The notes under the pieces are model-generated. The model had not been told where the DNA came from, made no database searches, and worked only from the letters and a program-made list of their open reading frames with translations. From assembly GCA_018388625.1 (NCBI GenBank), contig CP074402.1:4774001-4838000 (forward strand): a stretch of 64,000 nt of DNA, written 5' to 3'. Shown piece by piece: positions 49,186 through 60,331 of this stretch. Positions within the stretch are counted from its first letter, which is position 1. The number at the start of each line of letters is the position of its first letter. This DNA is from Nocardiopsis eucommiae. GTDB lineage: Bacteria > Actinomycetota > Actinomycetes > Streptosporangiales > Streptosporangiaceae. The position numbers and the translations under genes are program-made.

Positions 49186-50351
49186 CTACCCGCACGGCCG
49201 CGGAGGGTGCGACCGCGGCCCGGGTCGCCTCCGGGGCCAGGGCAGACGCCAGCCCGCCTCACAGCGCTCCACCAGCCCCGCCGCCGCCAGCATCCCCAGG
49301 GCACGGATCGTGTGCTCCAGGTTCCCGGTGCTGTTCGTGGCCACCACGGCGGTTCCCACACCACGGCGGGTGACCGCCGAGAGCACCCGGGCGGTCTCCC
49401 GGTCCAGTTCGGCCTCGGGCACCAGGGGCCCCGCCTGCCCGGGGACGGCCTCCCCAGCGGCACGATCAGCTCCACCACGTCGTCCGCCCTGGTCACGCAG
49501 TTCGCGCGGCCCTCCCGGAGCAGACGGTGACAGCCCACCGACATCGCGGAGGTCACCGGACCCGGGACGGCCATGAGCACCCGGTGGAGGTCGGTGGCGT
49601 GGGCGGCGGTGTTCAGGGCCCCGCTGCGGGCCCCCGCCTCCACCACCACCGTGCCGGGGGTGAGCGCGGCGATCAGCCGGTTGCGCACCAGGAAGTCCGG
49701 GGTACGCGGAGTGCGGCCGACCGGCCACTCGCTGACCAGCACCCCCGTACGCGCCACGTCCGCGAACAGCCCCGCGTGACCGCGCGGGTAGTCCGTGTCC
49801 AGACCGCAGGCCAGGACCACCACGGTGCTCCCCGTGGTGAGGGCCGCCCGGTGCGCGGCGCCGTCCACCCCGTAGGCTCCCCCGGAGACCACGGAGAAGG
49901 AGCGGTCGGCCAGCTCGCAGGAGAGCTCGGCAGCCACGTGCGTCCCGTAGGGGGTGGCGGACCGGGCGCCCACCACCGACACCGACCGCAGGCACAGGTT
50001 GCGCAGGTCGCCCATGCCCCGCACCCACAGCCCGTAGCAGACGGGCAGCTCGTCGAGGCGCCCCGGCCACTCCGGATCTCCCGGGGCGACGAACCGGACC
50101 CCGAGTTCCGCCGAGGAGTCCAGCAACCGGTCCGGGTCCACCCTCCGGGACCCCTCCGACCAGCCCCGCCAGCTCCGGACCGCCTGGGCCGAGGGCGGGC
50201 TCCCCGGGGGCGGCTTCCCCGACAGCAGGGCGTCCCAGACCGGGGCGGCCCCGTGCTCGTTCACCAGCGGCCCCAGCCAGCGGTGGCTGGGCGGCGCCAC
50301 CGCCGTCAGACCGACCCGTGCGCGTGCCTCGTCGTGGTCGCCCACCCTCAC
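49186..50351 (-). CDS. dprA: DNA-processing protein DprA
   Basis: The merged protein is 388 residues; DprA loads RecA on incoming single-stranded DNA. The Rossmann-like core has VSVVGARSATPYGTHVAAEL, SVVSGGAYGVDGAAHRAAL, VVVLACGLDTDYPRGH, VSEWPVGRTPRTPDFLVRNRLIAALTPGTVVVEAGARSGAL. A C-terminal winged helix follows (VLSAVTRRGVGTAVVA, LEHTIRALGMLAAAGLVER). One missing G near 49455 breaks the frame (389 codons). GTG at 50351 overlaps the comM stop. It is the core gene bordering the RiPP cluster. Confidence 0.93.
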
Positions 50352-51867
50352 CACGCCCTTCCGGCCCACAGGGCGAAGGCGTAGGAGGTCTCCTCCTCGG
50401 TGGGGCGGTCCCGCCCCGCGAGGTCGGCCAGTGTCCAGGCCACCCGCAGGGCGCGGTCCACGCCCCGGGCGCTGATCTGTCCGGCGTCCATCGCCCGGCC
50501 GAGGACCCGCAGGCCCGCCGGTTCCACCGGGAAGTCCCGGCGCAGACGCGCTCCGGGAATGACCGCGTTGGTCCGCCACGGGGTGCCCGCCAACCGTTCC
50601 CGGGCCCGCTCCCGGGCTCCCGCCACCCGTGCGGCGACGGTCGCGGAGGACTCCGCGAAGGCCCGGTCGGCCAGGAGTTCGGCCCGCGCCACGGGCTGGA
50701 GCTCCACCTTGAGGTCGATCCGGTCCAGCAGTGGTCCGGACAGCCGGGAGAGGTAGCGCCGCCGCTCACCGGAGGGGCAGGTACAGAGGCTGCCCGGTTT
50801 CGCGCAGGGGCACGGGTTGGCCGCCATCACCAGCTGGAAGCGGGCGGGAAAGGCCACCGTGGAGGTCGAGCGGGCGATCACCACCTCTCCGCGTTCCAGG
50901 GGTTCGCGCAGCGAGTCCAGCACTCCGCGCCCGAACTGCGGGGCCTCGTCCACGAAGAGGATCCCGTGGTGTGCCTTGGAGACCCAGCCCGGCTGCGGGT
51001 TGCCGTGGCCGCCCCCGATGATCGAGGCCCGGCTGGAGGTGTGGTGCGGGGCGGCGAAGGGAGGCACGGTGACCAGCGGAGCACCCGGAGGCAGCAGCCC
51101 GGCCACCGAGTGGATGGCGGTGGCCTCCAGCGCCTCGGTGGAGGAGAGGGTGGGCAGCACCGTGGGCAGGCGCTCCGCGAGCAGGCTCTTCCCCGTGCCG
51201 GGCGGGCCGAGCATCATCAGGTTGTGCCCTCCGGCCGCGGCGATCTCCACCGCCCGGCGGGCCACCGGCTGACCCAGGACGTCCGCGAGGTCGGGGCTCC
51301 CCGGTCCGGGGCGACCGCCGACGCGGGCGGCTCGTGGGGCCGCTCGGGTTCCTCCTCCCCGCGCAACCAGCCGCACAGCTCCGCGAGGTCGGTCACGGCG
51401 GTGACCGCCACGTCGGGGACCAGCCGGGCCTCCGCCAGGTTGCCCGCCGCCACCACGAACCGGGTGAACCCCTGGTCCGCGGCGGACACCATGGCGGGGA
51501 GCACCCCGCGCACCGGGCGGGCCCGACCGTCGAGTCCGAGTTCCCCGAGGAGTACGGTGCCGAGCAGCCGGTCCGACGGGACCTCACCGGCGGCGGCCAG
51601 CACCGCGCCCGCGATGGCCAGGTCGAAGAGGCTCCCGGACTTGGGCAGGCTGGCCGGGGACAGGCTGATGGTGATCTGCCCGCTGGGCCAGGCCTCGGAG
51701 CTGTTGGCCACCGCCGCGCGGATCCGGTCCCGGGCCTCCCGCAGGGCGGCGTCCGGCAGCCCCACCAGGGTCACCCCGGGCTCCCCGCCGCCCAGGTGCA
51801 CCTCCACCTCGACGATGTGTCCCTGGACGCCCAGCAGCGTGACGCAGTGGGTGAGGGCGAGCGACAT
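50348..51867 (-). CDS. comM: ComM-type Mg-chelatase-like AAA+ ATPase
   Basis: The merged protein is 506 residues; ComM is a hexameric helicase aiding branch migration of incoming DNA. It has the N-terminal S5-like domain (HIVEVEVHLGGGEPGVTLVGLPDAALREARDRIRAAV broken by motif), Walker A LGPPGTGKSLLAERLP, Walker B HHGILFVDEAPQF and zinc-type Cys motif NPCPCAKPGSLCTCP. One missing C near 51300 breaks the frame (507 codons). ATG at 51867 overlaps the yraN stop by one base. It forms the conserved yraN-comM-dprA unit. Confidence 0.93.
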
Positions 51868-52238
51868 CAGGCCATCCCCCGTTCGTGGGAGACGAACACG
51901 CGCCCGTCCGTGACCAGCAGGCAGACCCCGTCGACCCGCAGCGGCCACGGCGGGCACCCGTGCAGACGGGCCCAGGACCGGCCCAGCTGGCGCAGCCTGC
52001 GCCGCTTCCCGGCGTTGATGGCCTCCACCGGGTGGCCGTACCGCAGCGAACCACGGGTTTTGACCTCCGCGACCACCAGGAAGGGTCCGTCCCGGCCCAC
52101 GATGTCGATCTCCCCGGCACCGCCCGGGGCCCGCCAGTTACGGGCCACCACCCGTATCCCGGCGTGTTCGAGGTAGGCCGCGGCGAGCTCCTCGCCGCGG
52201 CGTCCCAGCTTCCTTCGGTACTCGGCCCACCGATCCAC
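51867..52238 (-). CDS. yraN: YraN family (UPF0102) endonuclease-fold protein
   Basis: A 123-residue protein with the restriction-endonuclease-like core: RRGEELAAAYLEHAGIRVVARNWR, GEIDIVGRDGPFLVVAEVKTR and the basic NAGKRRRLRQLGRSW. These Asp and Glu-x-Lys residues match the PD-(D/E)XK pattern, though biochemical function is not settled. It lies just upstream of comM and dprA as in most actinobacteria. Intact. Confidence 0.92.
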   Translation of the reverse strand: MDRWAEYRRKLGRRGEELAAAYLEHAGIRVVARNWRAPGGAGEIDIVGRDGPFLVVAEVKTRGSLRYGHPVEAINAGKRRRLRQLGRSWARLHGCPPWPLRVDGVCLLVTDGRVFVSHERGMA

Positions 52239-52354
52239 CGGCGACCACCTCCCACAACCACGTTCCGTGATCGGGGCCGGGTACGCCAGGGGTCGGTTCC
52301 TCCTGTGGAAAACCCCGTCCGGGGCGGAGGAGGGAGGGGGACACCGCGCGGGGG

Positions 52355-52686
52355 CTACTCCCCGATCCGCCGCCGTCCGCCGGAGGCATCTCCAGGTCGG
52401 ACTTGGTGATCTCCTCGACGTTCACGTCCTTGAACGTCACCACGCGCACGTTGCGCACGAACCGGGCCGGGCGGTACATGTCCCAGACCCAGGCGTCCTC
52501 CATCACGACCTCGAAGTACATCTCCCCGTTCTCCGTCGAGCGGGGCTGGAGGTCCACGTGGTTGGTGAGGTAGAAACGCCGCTCGGTCTCCACCACGTAG
52601 CCGAACAGGCCGACGACGTCGCGGTACTCGCGATAGAGCTGGAGCTCCATCTCGGCCTCGTACTTCTCCAGGTCCTCAGAACTCAT
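52355..52686 (-). CDS. DUF2469 protein
   Basis: A small acidic protein of unknown function, strongly conserved in actinobacteria at this locus. MSSEDLEKYEAEMELQLYRE, FGYVVETERRFYLTNHVDL, EMYFEVVMEDAWVWDMYRPARF and VVTFKDVNVEEI are typical. ATG at 52686 is fixed by homology. As sequenced, the frame runs on past its normal end; one added G near 52360 gives a TAG at 52355-52357 and 110 residues, the normal size. It sits between lepB and yraN. Confidence 0.88.
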
Positions 52687-52952
52687 GTGCGCGCTCGCTT
52701 TCGTCAGCACTCTCCGGTCATGATGTGCCGGTCCCCCTGACGCGGGCACCTCCGCCGTCCGGCGTCTTCCGGCCGGAGACGGCCCCACGTGTTCGGGGAA
52801 CGCCGATACGATCCGAGTTCCATCATGCGTCACGGAACGGGCTTTTGCGCCCCGTCGAGCGGAATTCCTTCGACGGATCGGTCACCCACCCCCGGGACAC
52901 CGCCGCGACCTGCGACGACACCCGACGCCGTTCGGCGGGTCCGGACACCGGC

Positions 52953-53827
52953 TCAGCCGTCGGACGCGTTCAGCTCGTCGAACGTCGCCGGGACTCCCAG
53001 CCCTCCGGCCTGGCTGAACGGCCAGATGATGACGAAGGCCCGGCCCACGACGTGGTCGATCGGGACGGCGCCTCCCCCGGGGTTGTTCTGGTTCATGCGG
53101 GAGTCGTAGGAGATGGCCCGGTGGTCGCCCATCAGCCACAGGTACCCCTCGGGCACCTCGATGGGACCGAACTCGGTGTGGCTCTCCACGCTGCCCGGGT
53201 AGAGGTAGGCGTCCTCCTCCAGGGGAACACCGTTGACCAGGACCCGGTTCTGCTCGTCGCAGCACTCCACGGTGTCGCCGGGCAGCCCGATGACCCGCTT
53301 GATGTACTCCTTGCCCGAGGGCGCGGCGCCCAGCTGCTGCTGCACCCAGGTGAAACCGCGACTGACCGGGTTGGTCGACTCCGGGGCTGTACGACGGTCG
53401 GGTCGTCCCACGACCCGTCGCCGTTGAACACGATGACCTCTCCGCGCTCGATGTCGCGGATCTCGTACACCACCTTGTTCACGAGGACCCGGTCACCCAC
53501 GAGCAGGGTGTTCTCCATCGACGACGAGGGGATGTAGAACGCCTGCATCACCCAGGTCCTGATCACGAACGCCAGCACGAGGGCGATCACGACCAGGATG
53601 GGGAGTTCCTTCCAGAACGACCCCTTCTTCGCACTGCTCTGGGACTGGCTCATGTCGGCGTCAGCTCTCTCCTCCGCTCCCTGGCCAGCGGCGTCGGATA
53701 CACCACTGGCTCCCAGGCGCTCATGCGTCTGGGAGCCAGTGGCGGAGCTGTGCTCCTCCGGGCCGGGCCGGGCGGAATCCTCGTCCGGGACCGCGTCCGA
53801 GCCGAGGTCCCTCTCGTCTTTGCTCAT
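52953..53827 (-). CDS. lepB: signal peptidase I
   Basis: The merged protein is 291 residues and cleaves Sec and Tat signal peptides. An acidic cytoplasmic part of about 70 residues precedes one membrane helix (LPILVVIALVLAFVI). The catalytic Ser is in YIPSSSMENTL and the Lys in KEYIKRVIGLPGDTVE; the GDHRAISYDSR box is also present. One missing C near 53395 breaks the frame (292 codons). In Streptomyces rnhB commonly lies between the DUF2469 gene and lepB; no rnhB is seen here in the 266-base gap. Confidence 0.93.
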
Positions 53828-53889
53828 CGGCCGAAAGCCTATCCTGCCGCCCGGTGGGGCGGCGTGGTTCCGGCCGGATCAGCCAGGAC

Positions 53890-54249
53890 CTACTTGGTGA
53901 CGGGCTCGCGGCGCTCGCGGATGCGGGCGGCCTTGCCGCGCAGGTCGCGGAGGTAGTACAGCTTGGCGCGACGCACGCGACCGCGGGCGGCGACCTCGTA
54001 CTTCTCGACGGCCGGGGTGTGGATCGGGAACGTACGCTCCACGCCCACGCCGTAGCTCACCTTGCGGATGGTGAAGGTCTCACGGTTGCCCGAGCCCTGA
54101 CGACGGATGACGACGCCCTTGAAGACCTGGACACGGGTGCGGGTGCCCTCGGTCACGCGGACGTGGACGTTCAGGGTGTCGCCGGGGCGGAACTCCGGAA
54201 CGTCGGTGCGAAGCTGAGCCTTCTCAAGCTCCTGAATGGCGGTGTGCAT
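53890..54249 (-). CDS. rplS: 50S ribosomal protein L19
   Basis: A 119-residue L19: MHTAIQELEKAQLRTDVPEFRPGDTLNV type start, then VFKGVVIRRQGSG, ETFTIRKVSYGVGVERTFP and RAKLYYLRDLRGKAARI. I place the start at ATG 54249 because AGGA lies 8-9 bases before it and the family usually begins there; ATG at 54264 is possible. The gene is followed by lepB and preceded by trmD, the standard order. Intact. Confidence 0.96.
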   Translation of the reverse strand: MHTAIQELEKAQLRTDVPEFRPGDTLNVHVRVTEGTRTRVQVFKGVVIRRQGSGNRETFTIRKVSYGVGVERTFPIHTPAVEKYEVAARGRVRRAKLYYLRDLRGKAARIRERREPVTK

Positions 54250-54422
54250 CTCGCGAATCCTCATCAATAGCGCGCCGCGTCCTGCCCCCGGCTGTTCCGG
54301 GGAGGGGGTGCGCGGGCGAGGCCCTGTTGGGTCTGACCAGTCGAACCACCCGGTGACCGACACAGAGGCCGACGTCGTACCGCCGGCATGCGGATGCCTG
54401 GGGGTCACCAGGGGGAACTCAC

Positions 54423-55236
54423 CTAGTCTGCCACATGATCCCGGCCGTCCCGAACCGGCCGTTCACCACACTCGGCTCCGTCGGCGGGGTCGGCCACCTC
54501 GGCCAGGACCTCGCGGTCCCGCTTGTCGAGGCCGTCGGCGGGGGTGGCGGCGACCAGGTCCGGCCGGTTGCGGGCGGTCTTGCGCAGCGCCTGGTCGCGG
54601 CGCCAGCGGTCCACCGCCCCGTGGTTGCCGGAGAGCAGCACCGGGGGACCTCCTGGCCCCGCCACGTGCCGGGCTTGGTGTACACCGGCCCCTCCACCAG
54701 GTGTTCCATCCCACCGGAGGCGAAGGAGTCCTGGACGTGCGACTCCCGGTTGCCGAGCACACCGGGCAGCAGCCGGGTGATGGCCTCCACCATCACCAGC
54801 GTGGCCGACTCGCCCCCGTTGAGGACGTAGTCACCGATGCTGACCTCCTCGACCGGCATCCGCTGGGCGGCGTCCACGGCCACCCGGGAGTCGATGCCCT
54901 CGTACCGGCCGCATCCGAACACCAGGTGCTCCTCGCCCGCGAGCCGCTCGGCGTCGGCCTGGGTGAAGGGGCGTCCGCTGGGGTCGGCAGGACCAGCCGC
55001 GCGGGCCGCTCCGCCACGACGGCGTCCAGGGCCTCGCCCCACGGCTCGGGCTTCATCACCATGCCGGGACCGCCGCCGTAGGGGGTGTCGTCGACGGTGT
55101 TGTGCCGGTCGTGGGTCCAGTCGCGCAGGTCGTGGACGTGCACGTCCAGCAGACCGGCCTCGCGCGCCTTACCGATCAGCGAGAGCTCCAGCGGAGCGAA
55201 GTAGTCGGGGAAGATGCTGATGATGTCGATGCGCAC
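54423..55236 (-). CDS. trmD: tRNA (guanine-37-N1)-methyltransferase
   Basis: The merged protein is 271 residues and methylates G37 of tRNAs using S-adenosylmethionine through a trefoil-knot fold. Seen are MRIDIISIFPDYF, DDTPYGGGPGMVMKPEP, EEHLVFGCGRYEGIDSR, EVSIGDYVLNGGESA and PVLLSGNHGAVDRWRR. Frame breaks at about 54985 and 54645 each close with one added C (272 codons). ATG at 55236 is clear. Essential in most bacteria, so the breaks are read as sequence errors. Confidence 0.94.
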
Positions 55237-55247
55237 TGCGTACTCGT

Positions 55248-55768
55248 TCAGTCGGTGTTCTGGAGGTCGAGCAGGCCGGGCGGCGGGTCGAGCACGATCC
55301 GGCCGCCCGCGACGTCGACCTCGGGGACCAGCGGGGCGACGAACGGCACCAGGATCTCGTGGCCCCCGGTCTCGGCGGTGATGACCAGGACGTCCTGCGC
55401 GTGGTGGAGGACGTCCTCGACCTCGCCCACGGTCGCGCCCTCGGTGGTGACGGCGGTCAGGCCGATCAGTTCGTGGTCGTGGAACTCGTCGGGGTCGTCC
55501 AGGGGGCGATGTCCTCGGAGTCCACCATGAGGAGGGTGCCGCGCAGCGTCTCGGCGGCGTCGCGGTCGGCCGTTCCCTCGAAGCGGACGAGCATCCTGCC
55601 GCTGTGGCGGCGCGTCGAGGCCACCTTCAGCGGACCGGTCGCGGCGGGGTCGGTCTGGAGGACGGCGCCGACGGCGAACCGGGCGTCGGGGTCGTCGGTG
55701 CGCACGTCGACGGCGACGTCGCCGCGGATACCGTGCGCTCGGCCGATCCGGCCCACCACGAGTCGCAT
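55248..55768 (-). CDS. rimM: ribosome maturation factor RimM
   Basis: The merged 173-residue protein assists 30S maturation near S19. MRLVVGRIGRAHGIRGDVAVDV is diagnostic, with the PRC-barrel part ELIGLTAVTTEGATVGEVEDV and ILVPFVAPLVPEVDVAGGRIVLDPPPGLLDL. One missing C at about 55500, in IAPLDDPDEF, breaks the frame (174 codons). ATG at 55768 is set by homology. It precedes trmD, 12 bases away. Confidence 0.94.
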
Positions 55769-55916
55769 GAGCAGTGCTTTCCTTCGGGTCGTTCTTCGGT
55801 TCCCGGACGTCACACGGGGTCTCCCGGCGTCCGGGTCCCCTCGGTGTCCCCGGGCCGGGAACGGCCCCGGGAAGGCCGTGCCCGGGGGCCGTTCACACGG
55901 TCCCCGGGCACGAGTG

Positions 55917-55947
55917 CGGGGCGCCGACCGTCAGCGGTCGGCGCCCC
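55917..55947 (-). terminator. hairpin terminator after khpA
   Basis: A perfect 13-bp stem, GGGGCGCCGACCG with CGGTCGGCGCCCC, and a TCAG loop lies 10 bases past the khpA stop, splitting rpsP-khpA from rimM. Confidence 0.85.
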
Positions 55948-55957
55948 CAGAGGCGCG

Positions 55958-56200
55958 TCAGCGCACTTCGTTCAGGTCCAACAGGTCCACGCGGACGTAC
56001 CGGCCGCCTGCGAGGGAGCCGACGACCGTCCGGAGTGCCTTGGCGGTCCGGCCGTTGCGGCCGATGACCTTGCCGAGGTCGTCCGGGTGGACCCGGACCT
56101 CCAGGACCTTGCCCTTGCGGAGCCGCTTGGCTCTCACCTGGACGTCGTCGGAGTTCGAGACGATCCCCTTCACGAGGTGCTCAAGCGCCTCTTCCAGCAC
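55958..56200 (-). CDS. khpA: KH-domain RNA-binding protein KhpA
   Basis: An 80-residue single KH domain (MLEEALEHLVKGIVSNSDDV, KVIGRNGRTAKALRTVV with the GxxG loop GRNG). It binds RNA, probably with a KhpB partner, and lies after rpsP in the common actinobacterial rpsP-khpA-rimM-trmD-rplS order. Intact; start ATG at 56200, two bases after the rpsP stop. Confidence 0.94.
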   Translation of the reverse strand: MLEEALEHLVKGIVSNSDDVQVRAKRLRKGKVLEVRVHPDDLGKVIGRNGRTAKALRTVVGSLAGGRYVRVDLLDLNEVR

Positions 56201-56202
56201 GA

Positions 56203-56658
56203 TTAGGCCTCGCCCTCGGACTTCTTCTCAGCCTCGGCGGTCTCGGCGGGCTTGTCGGCCGCCTTGTCCGTCTTCTTCTCGGCCTTCTTGGTCTTCTTCT
56301 CCTGACCGGGAAGGACGAGCTCCTTCAGCGCGGCCTGGAAGGCGGCTTCCTGGGCCTCGGGGTCCTTGGCCTCGGCGACCTGGAGCGGAGCCGGGGCGGC
56401 GAGGCCCTTGAACTTCTGCCAGTCGCCGGTCTTGCGCAGGAGGACCTTCACCGCGTCGGTCGGCTGGGCGCCGACGGACAGCCAGTACTGGGCCCGCTCG
56501 GAGTCGACCTCGATGAGGCTCGGGTGCTCCTTGGGGTGGTACTTGCCGATCTCCTCGATCGCCTTGCCGTCACGCTTGTTGCGGGCGTCGGCGACGATGA
56601 CACGGTACTGGGGCGTACGGATCTTGCCCATACGCTTGAGCTTCAGTTTGACAGCCAC
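56203..56658 (-). CDS. rpsP: 30S ribosomal protein S16
   Basis: A 151-residue S16: VAVKLKLKRMGKIRTPQYRVIV, YHPKEHP and WLSVGAQPTDAVKVLLRKTGDW are conserved over the first 90 residues. The last 40 are a Lys/Glu/Ala-rich tail typical of actinobacteria. GTG at 56658 is the start by homology. It follows ffh with a terminator between. Intact. Confidence 0.96.
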   Translation of the reverse strand: MAVKLKLKRMGKIRTPQYRVIVADARNKRDGKAIEEIGKYHPKEHPSLIEVDSERAQYWLSVGAQPTDAVKVLLRKTGDWQKFKGLAAPAPLQVAEAKDPEAQEAAFQAALKELVLPGQEKKTKKAEKKTDKAADKPAETAEAEKKSEGEA

Positions 56659-56860
56659 TGGAGTGGTCTTCTCCCGTATAACGGTGTTAGCGCCTGATGG
56701 GCGACCCACGTGGGGTTGTGGAACCCGTCGAGGCATGACGTGGGCGGCGGGCTAGTTAGAGGGCTGACCCGGCCACCGTTAGTCGACTACTCATTGTGCC
56801 AGACGCGGACGTGTTCCTTGGACAGGACACCACGGTGCGCGCGGCCCGGTTCGGGAACGA

Positions 56861-56896
56861 CCGCGGCCCGCCGGGAATCTCCCCGGCGGGCCGTGG
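56861..56896 (-). terminator. hairpin terminator after ffh
   Basis: CCGCGGCCCGCCGGG (56861-56875) pairs, with one mismatch, with CCCCGGCGGGCCGTGG (56881-56896); loop AATCT. It ends the ffh transcript. Confidence 0.8.
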
Positions 56897-56924
56897 TGGG
56901 TGTCACCGTCGCGGTGTCGAACCG

Positions 56925-58523
<1,599 letters not shown>

Positions 58524-58626
58524 GAGTGTGGCCAGTCCTTCGTCGTCGGGTTTGACTTCCTAGCCTACCGCCCCGCCGTCACCGGGCACGAAGCCCAGGT
58601 CCGGCCGGGGTCTCCCGGCGCGGAAG

Positions 58627-58649
58627 GGGCGGGGGACGCGCCCCCGCCC
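58627..58649 (-). terminator. hairpin after the lipoprotein gene
   Basis: GGGCGGGGG (58627-58635) pairs with CCCCCGCCC (58641-58649) across a 5-base loop, downstream of the minus-strand lipoprotein gene. Confidence 0.7.
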
Positions 58650-58712
58650 GGTTCCCGTTCTCGGGTCCCCGAGCCCGCACGCGGGTGCTGGTCGGGTGTG
58701 CGGAGCCGGGGG

Positions 58713-59924
58713 CTACTCGCCCTCGGTCCCCTCCGCCTCGGCGCCGTCGCTCTCCTCGGCGCCCTCGGACTCCTCGGTGTCGCCGGCGAGGGTGGCCTCG
58801 CGCTGCTCGGCCAGGGCCGCGAGCATCTCCTCCTGCTGGCCGCCGCTCAGACCCCGGGTGGACAGGCGGGCCTCACCCTGGATGTCCTCGTAGGTCTTGG
58901 GCTCGGTGGTGACGATGTTGTAGTTGGCGTCGCAGGACAGGTCGAGCGAGCCGCCCGCCTCCAGGGAGCCGCTGTCGGTGCACTCCTCGTCACCGATCTG
59001 CTCCTGGGTGAAGGTGACGTCCATGCGCACCAGGACCGTGCCGCTGCCCGAGGCCCCGGAGTCGCGGACGGTGCCGGACCAGGTGCAGTGCGGGCCGTCG
59101 ACGCACTCCATCGCGGGCTGACCGTCCCAGCTCACCTCGATGCGGGCGTCGCGGGAGCCGGTCAGCTCCTCCTCGGTGACGGTCGTCAGGTTGTCGTAGA
59201 GCTCCTCGGCGGCGGCCTCGTCGGCCTGGGCGATGTCCAGGCGCACCTGGGGGCCCGTCTCCCCGCCCTCGGGAACCAGTTCCTCGACCTCGACCCGGAG
59301 GATCTGCTCGGTCTCCGCGTCGATCCACAGCTGGTTGCGCTCGCCGTTGAGGTCGACCTTGTAGGCGCGGGTGTCGTCGAGGGTCTCCTCGACGGCCTCG
59401 TCGCCCTCCAGGCCGATCTCCTCCAGGATCGCCGCCAGCGCGGGCGGGGCCAGGGTGTTCTGCGGGTTGATGCCCGCCTGCGCGGTGGAGCTGCGCACCC
59501 AGGAGCCGTCGAACTGGTCGCTGTCCGGTCCGAAGACGTTCTTGTCGAGCCAGAACTCCTCACCGGCGCGCAGGAAGATCTTGCTGTCGGCGGCGATCAT
59601 CTCCGCCTCGACGCCGTTGGCGCGGACGGTGCCGCTGGTCGCGCCGCCGTCGGCGACGGTCAGGGTGGTCTCCTGGATGTCCCCGCCCACGCTGGGGGCG
59701 ACCTGCCCGTTCGCGGTGAGCGCCGGGTACTCGGCCAGGTCCGCCAGGGCGTTCTCCAGCAGGGGCGCCGCGTCGACCGGTTCGGCCGCGTCCTCGGTGG
59801 GGGCGGGTTCTTCGTCACCGCCGCCGAAGCCGCATCCGGCCAGTCCCAGTGCGGTGATCGTGCCCACCGCGGCGAGGGCGAGCCGTCCGCGTCCGCGACC
59901 CCTGTTGTGAGTAACCGGCGCCAT
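58713..59924 (-). CDS. secreted acidic lipoprotein, unknown function
   Basis: A 403-residue exported protein. The signal peptide ends in a lipobox LGLAGC (Cys31), so it is lipid-anchored. The mature part is very acidic and has two pairs of Cys late in the sequence (near MECVDGPHCTWSG and EECTDSG/LSCDANY). The middle resembles LppX/LprG-type beta folds, with phrases such as NTLAPPALAAILEEIG and YKVDLNGERNQLWIDAETEQILRVE, suggesting a lipid- or ligand-carrying shell; this is tentative. It replaces the glnK-glnD genes often found between amtB and ffh. Intact. Confidence 0.75.
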   Translation of the reverse strand: MAPVTHNRGRGRGRLALAAVGTITALGLAGCGFGGGDEEPAPTEDAAEPVDAAPLLENALADLAEYPALTANGQVAPSVGGDIQETTLTVADGGATSGTVRANGVEAEMIAADSKIFLRAGEEFWLDKNVFGPDSDQFDGSWVRSSTAQAGINPQNTLAPPALAAILEEIGLEGDEAVEETLDDTRAYKVDLNGERNQLWIDAETEQILRVEVEELVPEGGETGPQVRLDIAQADEAAAEELYDNLTTVTEEELTGSRDARIEVSWDGQPAMECVDGPHCTWSGTVRDSGASGSGTVLVRMDVTFTQEQIGDEECTDSGSLEAGGSLDLSCDANYNIVTTEPKTYEDIQGEARLSTRGLSGGQQEEMLAALAEQREATLAGDTEESEGAEESDGAEAEGTEGE

Positions 59925-60331
59925 CTTGCCTCCTGACCCCGACCTGTGGGGTGCTGATTCGAATGCGCGTGAAGGAAGTCGTCGGGAGGTGTCCCGGGCG
60001 TCGTCACCGCCCCGCCTCTCCGCGACATGGGATGCGGGCGCGGACCTGCCGGTCGCGTCCGGTGGACCCCCGTGGGTCGGTCCCTCCGGCGCTCCTCGCC
60101 GTTCCCCCGGAACCGGGCTGGCCGCCGCACCGCCCCGAAAGGGTATCGAACGCGAGCACGCGCCACTGCCAACACCACTCCATGAACACGCACAAATCAG
60201 TGGAATCCGAGAGGCGTGGGCGGGGCGAACAGCCAGAACGCGAACGGGGCCGACGGGGAGAAATCCCCGTCGGCCCCTGTGTCCGCCCCACCGTGTCGGT
60301 GGTTCGGGACCGGTCGCCTCGACGTTGAGTG
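59925..60331. other. intergenic region between lipoprotein and amtB
   Basis: About 400 bases holding the lipoprotein promoter and the amtB terminator (60246-60277). No gene, repeat or RNA element was recognised; in particular no glnK. Confidence 0.4.
60246..60277 (-). terminator. hairpin terminator after amtB
   Basis: A perfect 14-bp stem, GGGGCCGACGGGGA with TCCCCGTCGGCCCC, and a GAAA loop, about 55 bases past the amtB stop. Confidence 0.88.
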
